Below are positions 42,946 to 51,692 of a stretch of 64,000 nt of DNA, one piece after another. Position numbers and translations under genes: made by a program. This DNA comes from Roseibium sp. MMSF_3544 (GTDB lineage Bacteria > Pseudomonadota > Alphaproteobacteria > Rhizobiales > Stappiaceae), in contig NZ_JASHKA010000024.1 in assembly GCF_030732845.1 (NCBI RefSeq), forward strand, positions 1 through 64,000, given 5' to 3'. Numbering within the stretch: the first letter of the stretch is position 1; the number at the start of each line of letters is the position of its first letter. The notes beneath the pieces are model-generated. The model had not been told where the DNA came from. It saw only the letters and a program-made list of their open reading frames with translations, and did no database searches.

Positions 42946-43106
42946 GTGTCGGGTGTGGTTTCTGGCTGGAGGTAATCCAGAAAAGGAATAGCACTTGAAT
43001 TCCTCAACACAAACGACGGTTGAAGCTCAGCGGAGACGCTGCACATAAAACTAACGAAGCGGTTCCGCAGTTTTCGCAGTAGCTCTAAGCAGCCAAGGGG
43101 TGCCAG

Positions 43107-43691
43107 GTGACGAAAAACGGCGATCATATCAAGGTGGAAGTCAAAAGCCGGGGCGCATTGCGGAGCTGGCTAATGGCCAACCACAAACAGGGCGAAAGCA
43201 TCTGGCTCGTGACCTGGAAGAAAGCGCACGGCGACAATCATGTGCCTTATGACGACATTGTCGAAGAAGCGCTGTGTTTCGGCTGGGTCGACAGCCTGCC
43301 ACGCAAGCTCGACGAAAACCGCTCCATGCTGCGCCTGTCACCGCGCAAGCCCGGCAGTGCGTGGTCAGGCCTAAACAAGTCGCGCGTTGAGAATTTGTTA
43401 AAGGCAGGCCTCATGCAACCGGCCGGATTGTCAGTCGTTGCATCCGCCAAGGACGACGGGTCATGGACCTTTCTCGATGATGTCGAACGCCTGGAAACGC
43501 CGGGTGATCTGGCCGAGGCGCTTGCCGCCCATCCAATGGCGACGTCGCATTTCGATGCGTTTCCAAGATCCGTCAAGCGCGGCATCCTGGAATGGATCAA
43601 ACAGGCAAAGCGCCCGGAAACGCGTGCAAAGCGCATTGAAGAGACAGCAAGGCTTGCCTCGGAAAACAGGCGTGCGAACCAGTTTCGATAA
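43107..43691 (+). CDS. YdeI/OmpD-associated family protein
   Basis: A 194-residue cytoplasmic protein. The SIWLVTWKKAHGD, EEALCFGWVDSLPRKLDENR and SPRKPGSAWSGLNKSRVE segments match the YdeI/OmdA family; the C-terminal KRGILEWIKQAKRPETRAKRIEET helix is also typical. Members are widespread and linked to antimicrobial-peptide or acid stress in some species, with no known reaction. The start is a GTG preceded by AAGGGG. It is convergent with the urate oxidase gene, 4 bases between stops. Confidence 0.9.
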   Translation: MTKNGDHIKVEVKSRGALRSWLMANHKQGESIWLVTWKKAHGDNHVPYDDIVEEALCFGWVDSLPRKLDENRSMLRLSPRKPGSAWSGLNKSRVENLLKAGLMQPAGLSVVASAKDDGSWTFLDDVERLETPGDLAEALAAHPMATSHFDAFPRSVKRGILEWIKQAKRPETRAKRIEETARLASENRRANQFR

Positions 43692-43695
43692 CTGG

Positions 43696-44958
43696 CTACC
43701 GCGTGGCGACGCCGAACGGCATTTTTTCCCGGGCACGCCGGTACCATTCGATGATCTTGCGGCGTTCGTCTTCTTCCATGTACGAGACATTGACCGGCGG
43801 CATCGCGTTGGTCACGCCCGCCTGGAGATAGATCTCGCGCGCGGCGCGGACAACGTCGGCTTCGGTCTCCAGAACCAGGCCTTTTGGTGCCCAGTGAATG
43901 CCTTCGTAAAACGGTTCGCGGGCGTGGCACATGGCGCAGCGCCCAGGCACGATCGCCATGACATCCTCAAATCCGTCGGTGGAAGCAAACACCTGCTCAG
44001 TCGGGTTGAGCTCACGTGCCTCTGCCGCGTCCAGGCTGCCGTCCTTCCACATGGGGGCCATGCTGAGTTGAATGATTGCGATAAACAGGATCGCCGTCAC
44101 CAGCCAGGTCCACATCACGCTGCCGCCACCGGCATGTTTGGTGTTGAAGTAATGGCGGATCGAGACGCCCATCAGGAACACGAGCGCGGCGATCACCCAA
44201 TTGTATTCGGATGCGAAAGCGAGCGGATAGTGGTTGCTCAGCATCAGGAAGACGACCGGCAGCGTCAGGTAGTTGTTGTGCATCGACCGAAGCTTGGCGA
44301 TCTTGCCGTATTTCGCGTCAGGCGTTCGTCCGGCCTTCAGGTCCGCCACGACGATTTTCTGGTTCGGGATGATGATGAAGAAGACATTCGCCGTCATGAT
44401 CGTTGCGGTGAACGCACCGAGGTGCAGCATCGTGGCGCGGCCGGTGAAGATCTGGTCGTAGCCCCAGCCCATGCCCACAAGCATGACAAACAGCAGAACC
44501 ATCAAAAGGGTCGGGCTGTCGCCGAGCTTCGACTTGCACAGGTAATCGTAGATCAGCCAGCCGATTGTCAGTGATCCTGCGGAAATCAGAATTCCCTGCC
44601 AGAGCGCCAGATCCGCCTTTTCCGGATCGATCAGGTAAAGCTCACCGCCGACCCAGTAGATGATCATCATGAGCGCGGCGCCGGAAAGCCAGGTGGCGTA
44701 GCTTTCCCATTTGAACCATGTCAGGTGTTCCGGCATGTTTTCCGGAGCGACCAGATATTTCTGGATATGATAGAAACCGCCGCCATGAACCTGCCATTCC
44801 TCGCCGAAGGCGCCCTTGGGCAGATGCGGTGACTTGCGGAGACCCAGGTCCAGCGCGATGAAGTAAAAGGAGGAGCCGATCCAGGCGATCGCGGTCACGA
44901 CATGCAGCCATCTAACTGCAAAAGCCAGCCAGTCCCAGATGATGGCGATATCCAGCAT
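43696..44958 (-). CDS. puuD: Membrane urate oxidase PuuD (cytochrome-linked urate hydroxylase)
   Basis: A 420-residue protein with about eight or nine transmembrane helices (the DUF989 part) and a C-terminal cytochrome c domain with GRCAMCHA, a CxxCH heme site. PuuD oxidises urate to 5-hydroxyisourate and passes electrons to the respiratory chain, unlike the soluble uricase. A GGAGG-like site precedes the ATG. It is divergent from the LysR gene at 45065 and part of a purine degradation cluster with puuE, allA and allE homologues nearby. Genes for hydroxyisourate hydrolase and allantoate amidohydrolase are not in the window. Confidence 0.93.
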   Translation of the reverse strand: MLDIAIIWDWLAFAVRWLHVVTAIAWIGSSFYFIALDLGLRKSPHLPKGAFGEEWQVHGGGFYHIQKYLVAPENMPEHLTWFKWESYATWLSGAALMMIIYWVGGELYLIDPEKADLALWQGILISAGSLTIGWLIYDYLCKSKLGDSPTLLMVLLFVMLVGMGWGYDQIFTGRATMLHLGAFTATIMTANVFFIIIPNQKIVVADLKAGRTPDAKYGKIAKLRSMHNNYLTLPVVFLMLSNHYPLAFASEYNWVIAALVFLMGVSIRHYFNTKHAGGGSVMWTWLVTAILFIAIIQLSMAPMWKDGSLDAAEARELNPTEQVFASTDGFEDVMAIVPGRCAMCHAREPFYEGIHWAPKGLVLETEADVVRAAREIYLQAGVTNAMPPVNVSYMEEDERRKIIEWYRRAREKMPFGVATR

Positions 44959-45064
44959 GTTGTCCCTCCGCTGCCCCTGTTCCGGCTACCCTAGTCTAAC
45001 TTGAAATTTTCTGGTATCTCGACATAATTCCGAGCAGTTTCAAAAAAACCGGAATAATGAGGCC

Positions 45065-45982
45065 GTGGCCTATCTGGAGAATATTCGAACTTTTCTGCGT
45101 GTATATGAGCTCGGGAATATGTCTGCAGCCGCGCGCGACCTCAGGATTTCCTCGGCCGTTGCCTCTGCCAGGGTTTCGCAGTTGGAAGAGCACCTGAATG
45201 TGCGTCTGTTCCAGCGAACGACGCGCGCTCTCAGCCCGACGGAACACGGCAATCTTTTTTATCGCGGAGCCACGAAGATCATCGATGCGGTCGAGGAAGC
45301 TGAAGCGGAAATCAGCCATGTCACCCGCTCGCCGCGCGGCACCTTGTTCATCGCAGCTCCGATCGGGATGGGACAACGCCTGATCGCGCCCGCAATCCCG
45401 TTGTTCAAGGACGCCAACCCGCTGATCGAAATCCGGCTGAGACTGTCGGACAGGAAAGTGGACTTGACCGGCGAGGGGCTCGATGCGGCTTTCTTTCTTG
45501 GACTTCCTGAAGATTCAACACTGAAGATACGCAAGATCGCAGATTGCGAGAGGATGCTGTGTGCAGCGCCGAGTTATCTTGCGCAAAGAGGCACGCCGAA
45601 AAGCCATGAAGACCTGTCTTCCGGCAAACACGATTGCCTCAATATGCGCTATCCGGGTGCACCGGAATTCCAGTGGCCTCTCGTGACAAAATCGGGCGTC
45701 AAAAAAGTGCCTGTTTCAGGCCCGTTCGAATCCGATCATGGCGATGTGCTGACCGGCTGGGCGCTCGACGGGCACGGTATCGTGCTGAAACCGGTGTTCG
45801 AGATTGCCAATTATCTCGCCTCCGGACAGCTCATTCCGGTTCTGGAAAACGAACCCCCAGTGCCTGTGCAGATGGCCTGTCTCTACACGCACCGGAAGCG
45901 GCAGGATCCAAAGGTGCGGTTGTTCCTCGATTTCATGGTTGCTCAGATCCTGAGGCATCTGGATGAAAATGCAGTGCCGTAA
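45065..45982 (+). CDS. LysR-family transcriptional regulator in the purine cluster
   Basis: A 305-residue LysR protein: HTH at about residues 16-36 (GNMSAAARDLRISSAVASARV) and an effector-binding domain after residue 90. The start is a GTG with GAGG ahead. It lies between puuD (divergent, 106-bp gap) and puuE (same strand, 108 bp after its stop), so it is the obvious candidate regulator of urate catabolism. The effector is unknown. Confidence 0.9.
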   Translation: MAYLENIRTFLRVYELGNMSAAARDLRISSAVASARVSQLEEHLNVRLFQRTTRALSPTEHGNLFYRGATKIIDAVEEAEAEISHVTRSPRGTLFIAAPIGMGQRLIAPAIPLFKDANPLIEIRLRLSDRKVDLTGEGLDAAFFLGLPEDSTLKIRKIADCERMLCAAPSYLAQRGTPKSHEDLSSGKHDCLNMRYPGAPEFQWPLVTKSGVKKVPVSGPFESDHGDVLTGWALDGHGIVLKPVFEIANYLASGQLIPVLENEPPVPVQMACLYTHRKRQDPKVRLFLDFMVAQILRHLDENAVP

Positions 45983-46090
45983 CTTGCTGCGCAAGTTGGA
46001 CGGTGGTGCCTTATGAGCAGTTTCAATAATTTCCGGAAAGCCTTCAGATCTTTTTTGCGTTAGACATCCTTGAGCAGCAGGAGGTGTTTC

Positions 46091-47506
46091 GTGAATCGCT
46101 ACATACGTGACTTGAGGGGTTATGGGCCGTTTCCGCCGGATCCGAAATGGCCTGGAAATGCCAGGGTCGCCGTCCAGTTCGTCCTGAACTACGAGGAAGG
46201 TGGCGAGAACAACATCCTGCACGGCGATGCCGGTTCCGAAGCGTTCTTGTCCGATATTCCAGGCGCTGCGCCCTGGCAGGGACAGCGCCACCGGAACATG
46301 GAATCGATTTATGAATATGGTGCCCGTGCCGGGTTCTGGCGGCTTCACCGCCTGTTCACCCGTGCTGGAATCCCGCTGACGATCTACGGGGTTGCTTCCG
46401 CGCTTGCACGCAATCCGGAGCAGGTTGAAGCCATGAAGGACGCGGACTGGGAAATTGCCAGCCATGGCCTCAAATGGATTGAGCACAAGGACATGTCGGA
46501 GGAGGAAGAGCGTGCTGCGATCGCCGAAGCCATCCGATTGCATACTGAAGTTGTCGGCGCGCCTCCGCGCGGCTGGTATACGGGCCGTTGCTCTGAAAAC
46601 ACCGTTCGCCTTGTTTCGGAAGAAGGGTGCTTCGATTACATCTCCGACACCTATGACGATGACCTTCCCTATTGGCTTGACGCTGATGGCAGGGATCAGC
46701 TGATCATCCCCTATACGCTTGAAGCCAATGACATGCGCTTCTCCGTGTCGCCCGGCTGGAGCGATGGTGAGGACTTCTTCAACTATCTGCGGAATAGTTT
46801 CGACGTGCTGTACGAGGAAGGCGAAACCGACACACCGAAAATGATGTCGATCGGGCTGCACTGCCGCCTGGTCGGCCGCCCGGGCAAAATCGCGGCACTC
46901 AGAAAATTCATCGACCATATCCAGTCGCGCGAGGGTGTCTGGTGCGCGCGCCGCATTGATATTGCAGAGCACTGGGCAGAACATCACCCTCCGCAACACC
47001 GAATGAGGCCAAGCGGCATGGACCGGCCCGAATTCGTCGAGCAATTCGGCGGTATCTTCGAGCACTCTCCCTGGATCGCGGAACGCGCGTTCGATCTTGA
47101 GCTGGGGCCTGCCCACGATTGTGCCGCCGGTGTTAATAATGCCCTTTGCAGAATGTTCCGCTCGGCAAGCGATGAGGAGCGCCTCGGCGTTTTGAAAGCG
47201 CATCCGGATCTGGCGGGCAAGTTGGCAAGAGCCGGCCGGCTGACGGCGGAAAGCACGTCGGAACAAGCCAGTGCCGGGCTGGACCTTCTAACGGATGCGG
47301 AACGTGAAACGTTCACGCAGCTCAATGCCGACTATGTTGAAAAACACGGGTTCCCGTTCATCATTGCTGTGCGCGATCACGACAAGGCATCGATCCTGGC
47401 GGCCTTTCATCGTCGGATTGGCAATGACCGGGACACCGAATTCAAGGAAGCGTGTTTCCAGGTGGAGCGTATTGCCCACCATCGGCTGAAGGATCTGTTG
47501 CCGTGA
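46091..47506 (+). CDS. puuE: Bifunctional allantoinase PuuE / OHCU decarboxylase
   Basis: A 471-residue fusion. The N-terminal ~305 residues are a polysaccharide-deacetylase-like allantoinase (PuuE) with YGPFPPDPKWPGNARVAVQ, FVLNYEEGGE and SHGLKW. The C-terminal ~155 residues are OHCU decarboxylase (UraD): SPWIAERAF, then the catalytic His in HPDLAGKLA and FPFIIAVRDH. The fusion catalyses decarboxylation of OHCU to (S)-allantoin and its hydrolysis to allantoate. The frame opens to a TTG at 46070, but GTG at 46091 has an AGGAGG site 6 bases ahead. It overlaps allA by four bases. Confidence 0.93.
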   Translation: MNRYIRDLRGYGPFPPDPKWPGNARVAVQFVLNYEEGGENNILHGDAGSEAFLSDIPGAAPWQGQRHRNMESIYEYGARAGFWRLHRLFTRAGIPLTIYGVASALARNPEQVEAMKDADWEIASHGLKWIEHKDMSEEEERAAIAEAIRLHTEVVGAPPRGWYTGRCSENTVRLVSEEGCFDYISDTYDDDLPYWLDADGRDQLIIPYTLEANDMRFSVSPGWSDGEDFFNYLRNSFDVLYEEGETDTPKMMSIGLHCRLVGRPGKIAALRKFIDHIQSREGVWCARRIDIAEHWAEHHPPQHRMRPSGMDRPEFVEQFGGIFEHSPWIAERAFDLELGPAHDCAAGVNNALCRMFRSASDEERLGVLKAHPDLAGKLARAGRLTAESTSEQASAGLDLLTDAERETFTQLNADYVEKHGFPFIIAVRDHDKASILAAFHRRIGNDRDTEFKEACFQVERIAHHRLKDLLP

Positions 47507-48015
47507 CGAAATCCAGCGACCGTGCCCCGCTCCTGACGGCGACCGCGCTGACTGCAGAGGCCTTCGCCGCCCATGGCGACGTGATCGAGGTCAACGGCAT
47601 ACCGGACTTGATCATCAATCAGGGCATGTGCGGACGCCATCATGACCGGGCAACGCTCGACTTTGGTTCCGGAAAGGCAGGTATCAGTCTGTTCGATGCC
47701 AACGCAAGGTCATTGCCATATACGGTCGATATGGTCGAGCGGCACCCGGAGGGAAGCCAGGCCTTCATTCCGATCGATGGTGTTCCGATGCTGATCGTCG
47801 TCGCTGATGACAGTGACGGTACCCCCGTCAATCTTAAGGCTTTCGTCAGTCAGTCCGGACAATCGGTCAACATTCACCGCGGTACCTGGCATGGCGTCCT
47901 CGCGCCGCTGGGCAGGTCAGGCAGGTTCATCGTTGTCGACCGGATCGGCGAGGGTAACAACCTTGAAGAATACTGGTTCGAAACGCCCTATGTGGTGGAC
48001 GCCGCCGAGGGCTGA
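47503..48015 (+). CDS. allA: Ureidoglycolate lyase AllA
   Basis: A 170-residue cupin-type enzyme splitting (S)-ureidoglycolate into glyoxylate and urea. LTAEAFAAHGDVIE, HHDRATLDF, VERHPEGSQAFIP and NIHRGTWHGVLAPLG are characteristic. The start is a GTG within the puuE stop (GTGA overlap), with AAGGA about 9 bases upstream; the frame continues upstream but has no ribosome site. It gives the last step of the route begun by PuuD and PuuE; AllE, encoded further on, supplies ureidoglycolate from ureidoglycine. Confidence 0.93.
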   Translation: MTKSSDRAPLLTATALTAEAFAAHGDVIEVNGIPDLIINQGMCGRHHDRATLDFGSGKAGISLFDANARSLPYTVDMVERHPEGSQAFIPIDGVPMLIVVADDSDGTPVNLKAFVSQSGQSVNIHRGTWHGVLAPLGRSGRFIVVDRIGEGNNLEEYWFETPYVVDAAEG

Positions 48016-48055
48016 GGCTCAACGGAACGGCAACGCGGACAAGCGCCGGATTGCC

Positions 48056-48288
48056 TTGTCATCCCTGCGTCAGGCGTCGTGACCGATGCTCTGGCGTGGG
48101 TTCCGCGGTTATCCTCGCCATCGCAGCCAGCGCCGGGGGTACTGGATCCCGGTCTTGCCGCTTGAGCGACAAACCGGGATGACAAACAGAGCGCGTGACG
48201 AAATGGCAGAACCTGTTGGCTTACGGCTAAGCAGCGCTTGATGTTCTCGTCTTGTCATCCCTGCGAAGGCAGGGATCCAGTAGACACC
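48056..48288. repeat. Dispersed intergenic repeat units in the 48016-48432 spacer
   Basis: The 417-base gap between allA and the gap gene holds no convincing gene. It contains TTGTCATCCCTGCG at 48056-48069 and again within 48252-48265, while CCGGGATGACAA at 48174-48185 is the inverted form; GGATCC-containing segments lie at 48144-48149 and 48273-48278. The second unit folds as ATCCCTGC-GAAG-GCAGGGAT (48257-48276), an 8-bp stem. This is the style of short intergenic repeats (GTCATCCC ... GGGATCC) scattered in alphaproteobacterial genomes, often at operon ends. Confidence 0.65.
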
Positions 48289-48432
48289 CGCTCTTGAGAT
48301 TTGATCGAAGGTCTGCGGCGTCCTCGCTCCTGGTTCGGACAGAGCAAACAGCGATGATCTTTTGCAGCTCTTTCTGCGGGCCACACCACAAACCAGGACC
48401 GCATCCTGACCGCTTTCTGCTCTGCGCAGTCT

Positions 48433-49416
48433 TCAGCGCGCGGTCATCAGCCGGGCCATATCGATCATGCGCCGGGAAAACCCCCATTCGTTGTCATACC
48501 AGCCGAAAATGCGGGCTTGGCGTTCGCCGACGGACAGGGTCTCGGGCAGAGCGATGACGAGGGACTCGGGCCGCGCGCGCATGTCGGTGGAAACGACATG
48601 GTCGTCAGTGAAACCAACGACCGGGTTGTCTGCGAAGATCTGCCGAAGGATTTGATTGACGGGCTGGCCGACGGGTTGCTTCCAGGTCACCGTCAGATCG
48701 ACCGCCGACACACTGATGGTCGGAACGCGAACAGCAGCGCCCGTAATCACGCCGTCGATTTGCGGCAACACCTTGCCAACCAGTTTCGTCGCGCTGGTGG
48801 TGGTTGGAACCATCGAAACGCCACCCGCCCGGCTGCGCTCAAGCGGTCCGCGCGGTGCATCCACCATTGGCTGGCTGCCGGTGTAACAATGGATCGTTGT
48901 CATGTGACCGGCTTCGATGCCGATGGCATCGTCGAGGCCGCGCAACAGCGGGGCAAGCGCATTGGTCGTGCAGGATCCGTTTGAAACGATGCGATGTCCG
49001 TTGAGCTTTTCTTCATTCGCGCCCCGCACAAGCGTGATTTCGGCGGCAGGGGACGGACCTGAAATTAGCACGTTCTGCGCGCCTGCCTTTAGTCCGCGCT
49101 GCGCTATCTCGGGTGTGTTGGCCCTGCCTGTGCATTCCATCACGACATCCACACCACGAAGGTCCAGCTGCGAGAGATCCGCTTCTGCGGAAAACGGGAT
49201 CACATGACCGTTGACTGCAAGGCTCTGATTGCTTTCTGAGACGTCACCCGGATAAGGGCCGAAGACGCTGTCATACTTGAAAAGGTACGCGCAGGTGTCG
49301 AGCGGTGCGATGTCGTTGATCCGCACAACGTCCACCTTCTCAGCTTCTGGCAGCTGCAAAATCTGGCGCAAGACAGTTCGGCCAATCCGGCCGAACCCGT
49401 TGATGACAATCCGCAT
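48433..49416 (-). CDS. gap: Glyceraldehyde-3-phosphate dehydrogenase paralogue, type I
   Basis: A 327-residue GAPDH-like enzyme. The Rossmann motif INGFGRIGR opens the protein, the catalytic Cys is in SNGSCTTNALAP and the His in TIHCYTGSQ. The usual SNASCTTNCLAP and HSYTNDQ motifs are changed at several positions, and the following loop reads VPTTTSATKLVG where most have TTTGAAKAVG. It is therefore a divergent paralogue rather than the housekeeping glycolytic form. It lies between allA and allE on the minus strand with a long spacer and a palindrome upstream. A role in purine breakdown is not apparent; another phosphorylated or plain aldehyde may be the substrate. Confidence 0.85.
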   Translation of the reverse strand: MRIVINGFGRIGRTVLRQILQLPEAEKVDVVRINDIAPLDTCAYLFKYDSVFGPYPGDVSESNQSLAVNGHVIPFSAEADLSQLDLRGVDVVMECTGRANTPEIAQRGLKAGAQNVLISGPSPAAEITLVRGANEEKLNGHRIVSNGSCTTNALAPLLRGLDDAIGIEAGHMTTIHCYTGSQPMVDAPRGPLERSRAGGVSMVPTTTSATKLVGKVLPQIDGVITGAAVRVPTISVSAVDLTVTWKQPVGQPVNQILRQIFADNPVVGFTDDHVVSTDMRARPESLVIALPETLSVGERQARIFGWYDNEWGFSRRMIDMARLMTAR

Positions 49417-49514
49417 TCCAACGACCTGCTAGTTGAGTTTCGTCGATCGTGGCACCGCCCTATTCAGGTGCCGTTCCGGAAGGCGTATCATGCTTTAAGC
49501 TATTGATCTCATTT

Positions 49515-49536
49515 ATATTGTCCTTAAGGACAATAT
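49515..49536. promoter_or_regulatory. Perfect 22-bp palindrome between the gap and allE genes
   Basis: Bases 49515-49536 form an uninterrupted perfect palindrome; the left half is ATATTGTCCTT and the right half its exact complement. It lies about 100 bp upstream of the gap-like gene start (49416) and 11 bases beyond the allE stop. The TTGTCC ... GGACAA core is the type of site bound by GntR-like or other dimeric regulators. It could also be a hairpin at the end of the allE message, but no T run follows on the minus strand. Confidence 0.55.
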
Positions 49537-49546
49537 GATCTTTGCG

Positions 49547-50377
49547 CTAGCGCGCGGCTGGTCTCAGCGGCATGTGCCGGTTGACGTCCTTGTAGAGCAG
49601 GTACCGGAACGGACCAGGTCCGCCCGCATAACAGGCCTGCGGACAGAATGCGCGCAGCCACATGTAATCGCCGGCCTCAACCTCGACCCAGTCCTGGTTC
49701 AACCGGTAGACCGCCTTGCCCTGAAGAACATAAAGGCCGTGCTCCATGACGTGGGTTTCCGCAAAGGGAATGACGGCACCGGGCTGAAAGGTGACGATGT
49801 TGACATGCATGTCGTGGCGTAGGTCCGTTGGTTCAACGAACCGGGTGGTGGCCCATTTACCGTCGGTGTCGGGCATGGCAATGGGCTCGTTCTCGCTTTC
49901 GTGGGTCACGAAAAAATCCGGTTGGTCGAGACCTTCGACTGGTTCGTAGGCTTTGCGGATCCAATGGAAACGCACATGTTCAGTGCCGGAGTTCCTGAAG
50001 GTCCAATCGGTTTTGGGAGGCAGGTAGACGTAGCTGCCAGCGCGCAGTTCATGGGTCTGGCCATCCCTTGAGAGCGTCGCTGTGCCCTCGACAATGAACA
50101 GCACGCTTTCGGCAACCGGGTCGGTGTCAGGCCGCTCGGACCCGCCGTCTGGTGCGACTTCCATGATGTATTGCGAAAAAGTTTCGGCAAAACCGGAAAG
50201 CGGGCGCGACAGAACCCAAAGCCTGGTACCGGACCAGAAGGGCAGGTAACTGGTCACGATGTCACGCATTGTGCCGCGTGGTATGACCGCGTAGGCGTCG
50301 GTAAACACGGCGCGGTCGGTCAGAAGTGTTTCCTGCCCAGGGTGTCCGCCTTTCGGCGCGAAATAGCTATCAGACAC
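49547..50377 (-). CDS. allE: (S)-ureidoglycine aminohydrolase AllE
   Basis: A 276-residue bicupin enzyme that releases ammonia from (S)-ureidoglycine to give (S)-ureidoglycolate. The C-terminal cupin carries the metal site in PFAETHVMEHGLYVLQG and the closing YLLYKDVNRH segment, both like E. coli AllE (YlbA). The N-terminal half has RAVFTDAYAVIPRGTMRDIVTS. It matches AllA encoded upstream at 47503. It is on the minus strand after a LysR gene, with 145 bases between. Confidence 0.92.
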   Translation of the reverse strand: MSDSYFAPKGGHPGQETLLTDRAVFTDAYAVIPRGTMRDIVTSYLPFWSGTRLWVLSRPLSGFAETFSQYIMEVAPDGGSERPDTDPVAESVLFIVEGTATLSRDGQTHELRAGSYVYLPPKTDWTFRNSGTEHVRFHWIRKAYEPVEGLDQPDFFVTHESENEPIAMPDTDGKWATTRFVEPTDLRHDMHVNIVTFQPGAVIPFAETHVMEHGLYVLQGKAVYRLNQDWVEVEAGDYMWLRAFCPQACYAGGPGPFRYLLYKDVNRHMPLRPAAR

Positions 50378-50522
50378 GGTTCGGCTTTCTCGGGTTCAAT
50401 CGGATACAGCACAGACTATGCCGACGAGGCCTCACTTGGACCAGCCGGTTTGAGGGATGAAATCTTTCCTGAAAACCAAGAAAGTGAGATCCGCATTTTT
50501 GTTTTTTTGGAAAATACGGCGA

Positions 50523-51461
50523 TCAGGCACTTTTCTTGATCATAGCGGAGCGCATGGTTGTCATTTCATCGCTCAGAAAGTCGCAAAAGTCCTTGGCGAC
50601 GATTGAAATTGGCCGGTGAGTTGGCGTCAGAATGGAAAGGCCGTTCTGAATGCGCGGCCGGAACGGGCGAAAGACGATCATCGGGGGACCCATACCAAGA
50701 CGCCCGTCCTCCTGGGCCTTGTATGCCGTCAGCATGTCGCAGATAAGGGCACACAACCCGGCTTCGACAAAGCGCAATCCCGCCAGCGCAGTCTGCAGCT
50801 CAAAGCGTTGATTGAAGCGCACGCCGGCGTCGCGAAAACGGGCCAGTGTCTGTTTGTGGCTGCGATGCTCGGAATGGAGCAGCGCCAAGGGATATCCGTC
50901 GAGCTCCTCGGGCGTGATGACTTCTTTCGCGGCAAGCGGGTCGGTCGCCGGAACGGCGCAAAGGCATTCAAGGTCAAAGTCGATCTGATCGAAAGAATTG
51001 CGCGCGCGCGGGGTCTCAGTGAACCCGATATCGAATTGCTGGGCTGCGATCAGCTCCTCGATCTCCGATGATGTGCGGCTGGCCAGCGCCACTTTGACGC
51101 TCGGTTTGTCCGCCACAAACTTTGAGAGACTGTTGGGCAGGAAGTCGGCGACCGCTTCCGGTACACCGGCGATGCGAAGCTGGCCGTGTTCCCGGTTGGC
51201 GAGGCCGCGCAGTGTGCGTTTGGAAATCTCGAGCCGCTTCAGGATGGCTTCTGCTTCCTCGAGAAAGAATTCCGCTTCCGGCGTCGGCACGAGACGGCCC
51301 TGTTCGCGCACGAACAGTTTCAGTTCCAGTTCCGTTTCAAGGCCCGCAATGGTTGAGCTGACGGCGGGTTGTGTCCGGCCTAGCGTACGGGCTGCCTCTG
51401 AAATGGAACCACTACGCATGACCTCACGAAAGGTCGCCAATTGCCGAATCGACAGGTTCAT
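50523..51461 (-). CDS. LysR-family transcriptional regulator
   Basis: A 312-residue LysR protein. The HTH is at about residues 16-36 (GSISEAARTLGRTQPAVSSTI) and the effector domain follows. It is encoded just upstream of allE on the same strand and downstream of a creatininase-family gene. It may control one or both. A 231-base AT-rich gap separates it from the creatininase gene. Confidence 0.92.
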   Translation of the reverse strand: MNLSIRQLATFREVMRSGSISEAARTLGRTQPAVSSTIAGLETELELKLFVREQGRLVPTPEAEFFLEEAEAILKRLEISKRTLRGLANREHGQLRIAGVPEAVADFLPNSLSKFVADKPSVKVALASRTSSEIEELIAAQQFDIGFTETPRARNSFDQIDFDLECLCAVPATDPLAAKEVITPEELDGYPLALLHSEHRSHKQTLARFRDAGVRFNQRFELQTALAGLRFVEAGLCALICDMLTAYKAQEDGRLGMGPPMIVFRPFRPRIQNGLSILTPTHRPISIVAKDFCDFLSDEMTTMRSAMIKKSA

Positions 51462-51692
51462 GGATACGCGAGAACCGCCCCCTAGATCATATTATGAAAT
51501 AATGTGTCGCGTAAGGGGGGCAAGGTCAACTGCTGCAAGCAAAACCCGTTCAATTTCACAGATTTAGCCGGGGATTAATTTTTCAACTTTGAAGAAAAAA
51601 TCAACATTAAACTCAGGCACAACTTGTAATTGCTTGCGCGGTTTAAGTGAAAAACTGAAGGAGTCGACGTTTTTCAAAATAACATTGTCCGG

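Noticed and set aside
48056..48288. CRISPR array or insertion-sequence end
   Set aside because: Repeats are only two to three, unevenly spaced and in mixed orientation, with no transposase or cas gene; short intergenic repeats explain them better.
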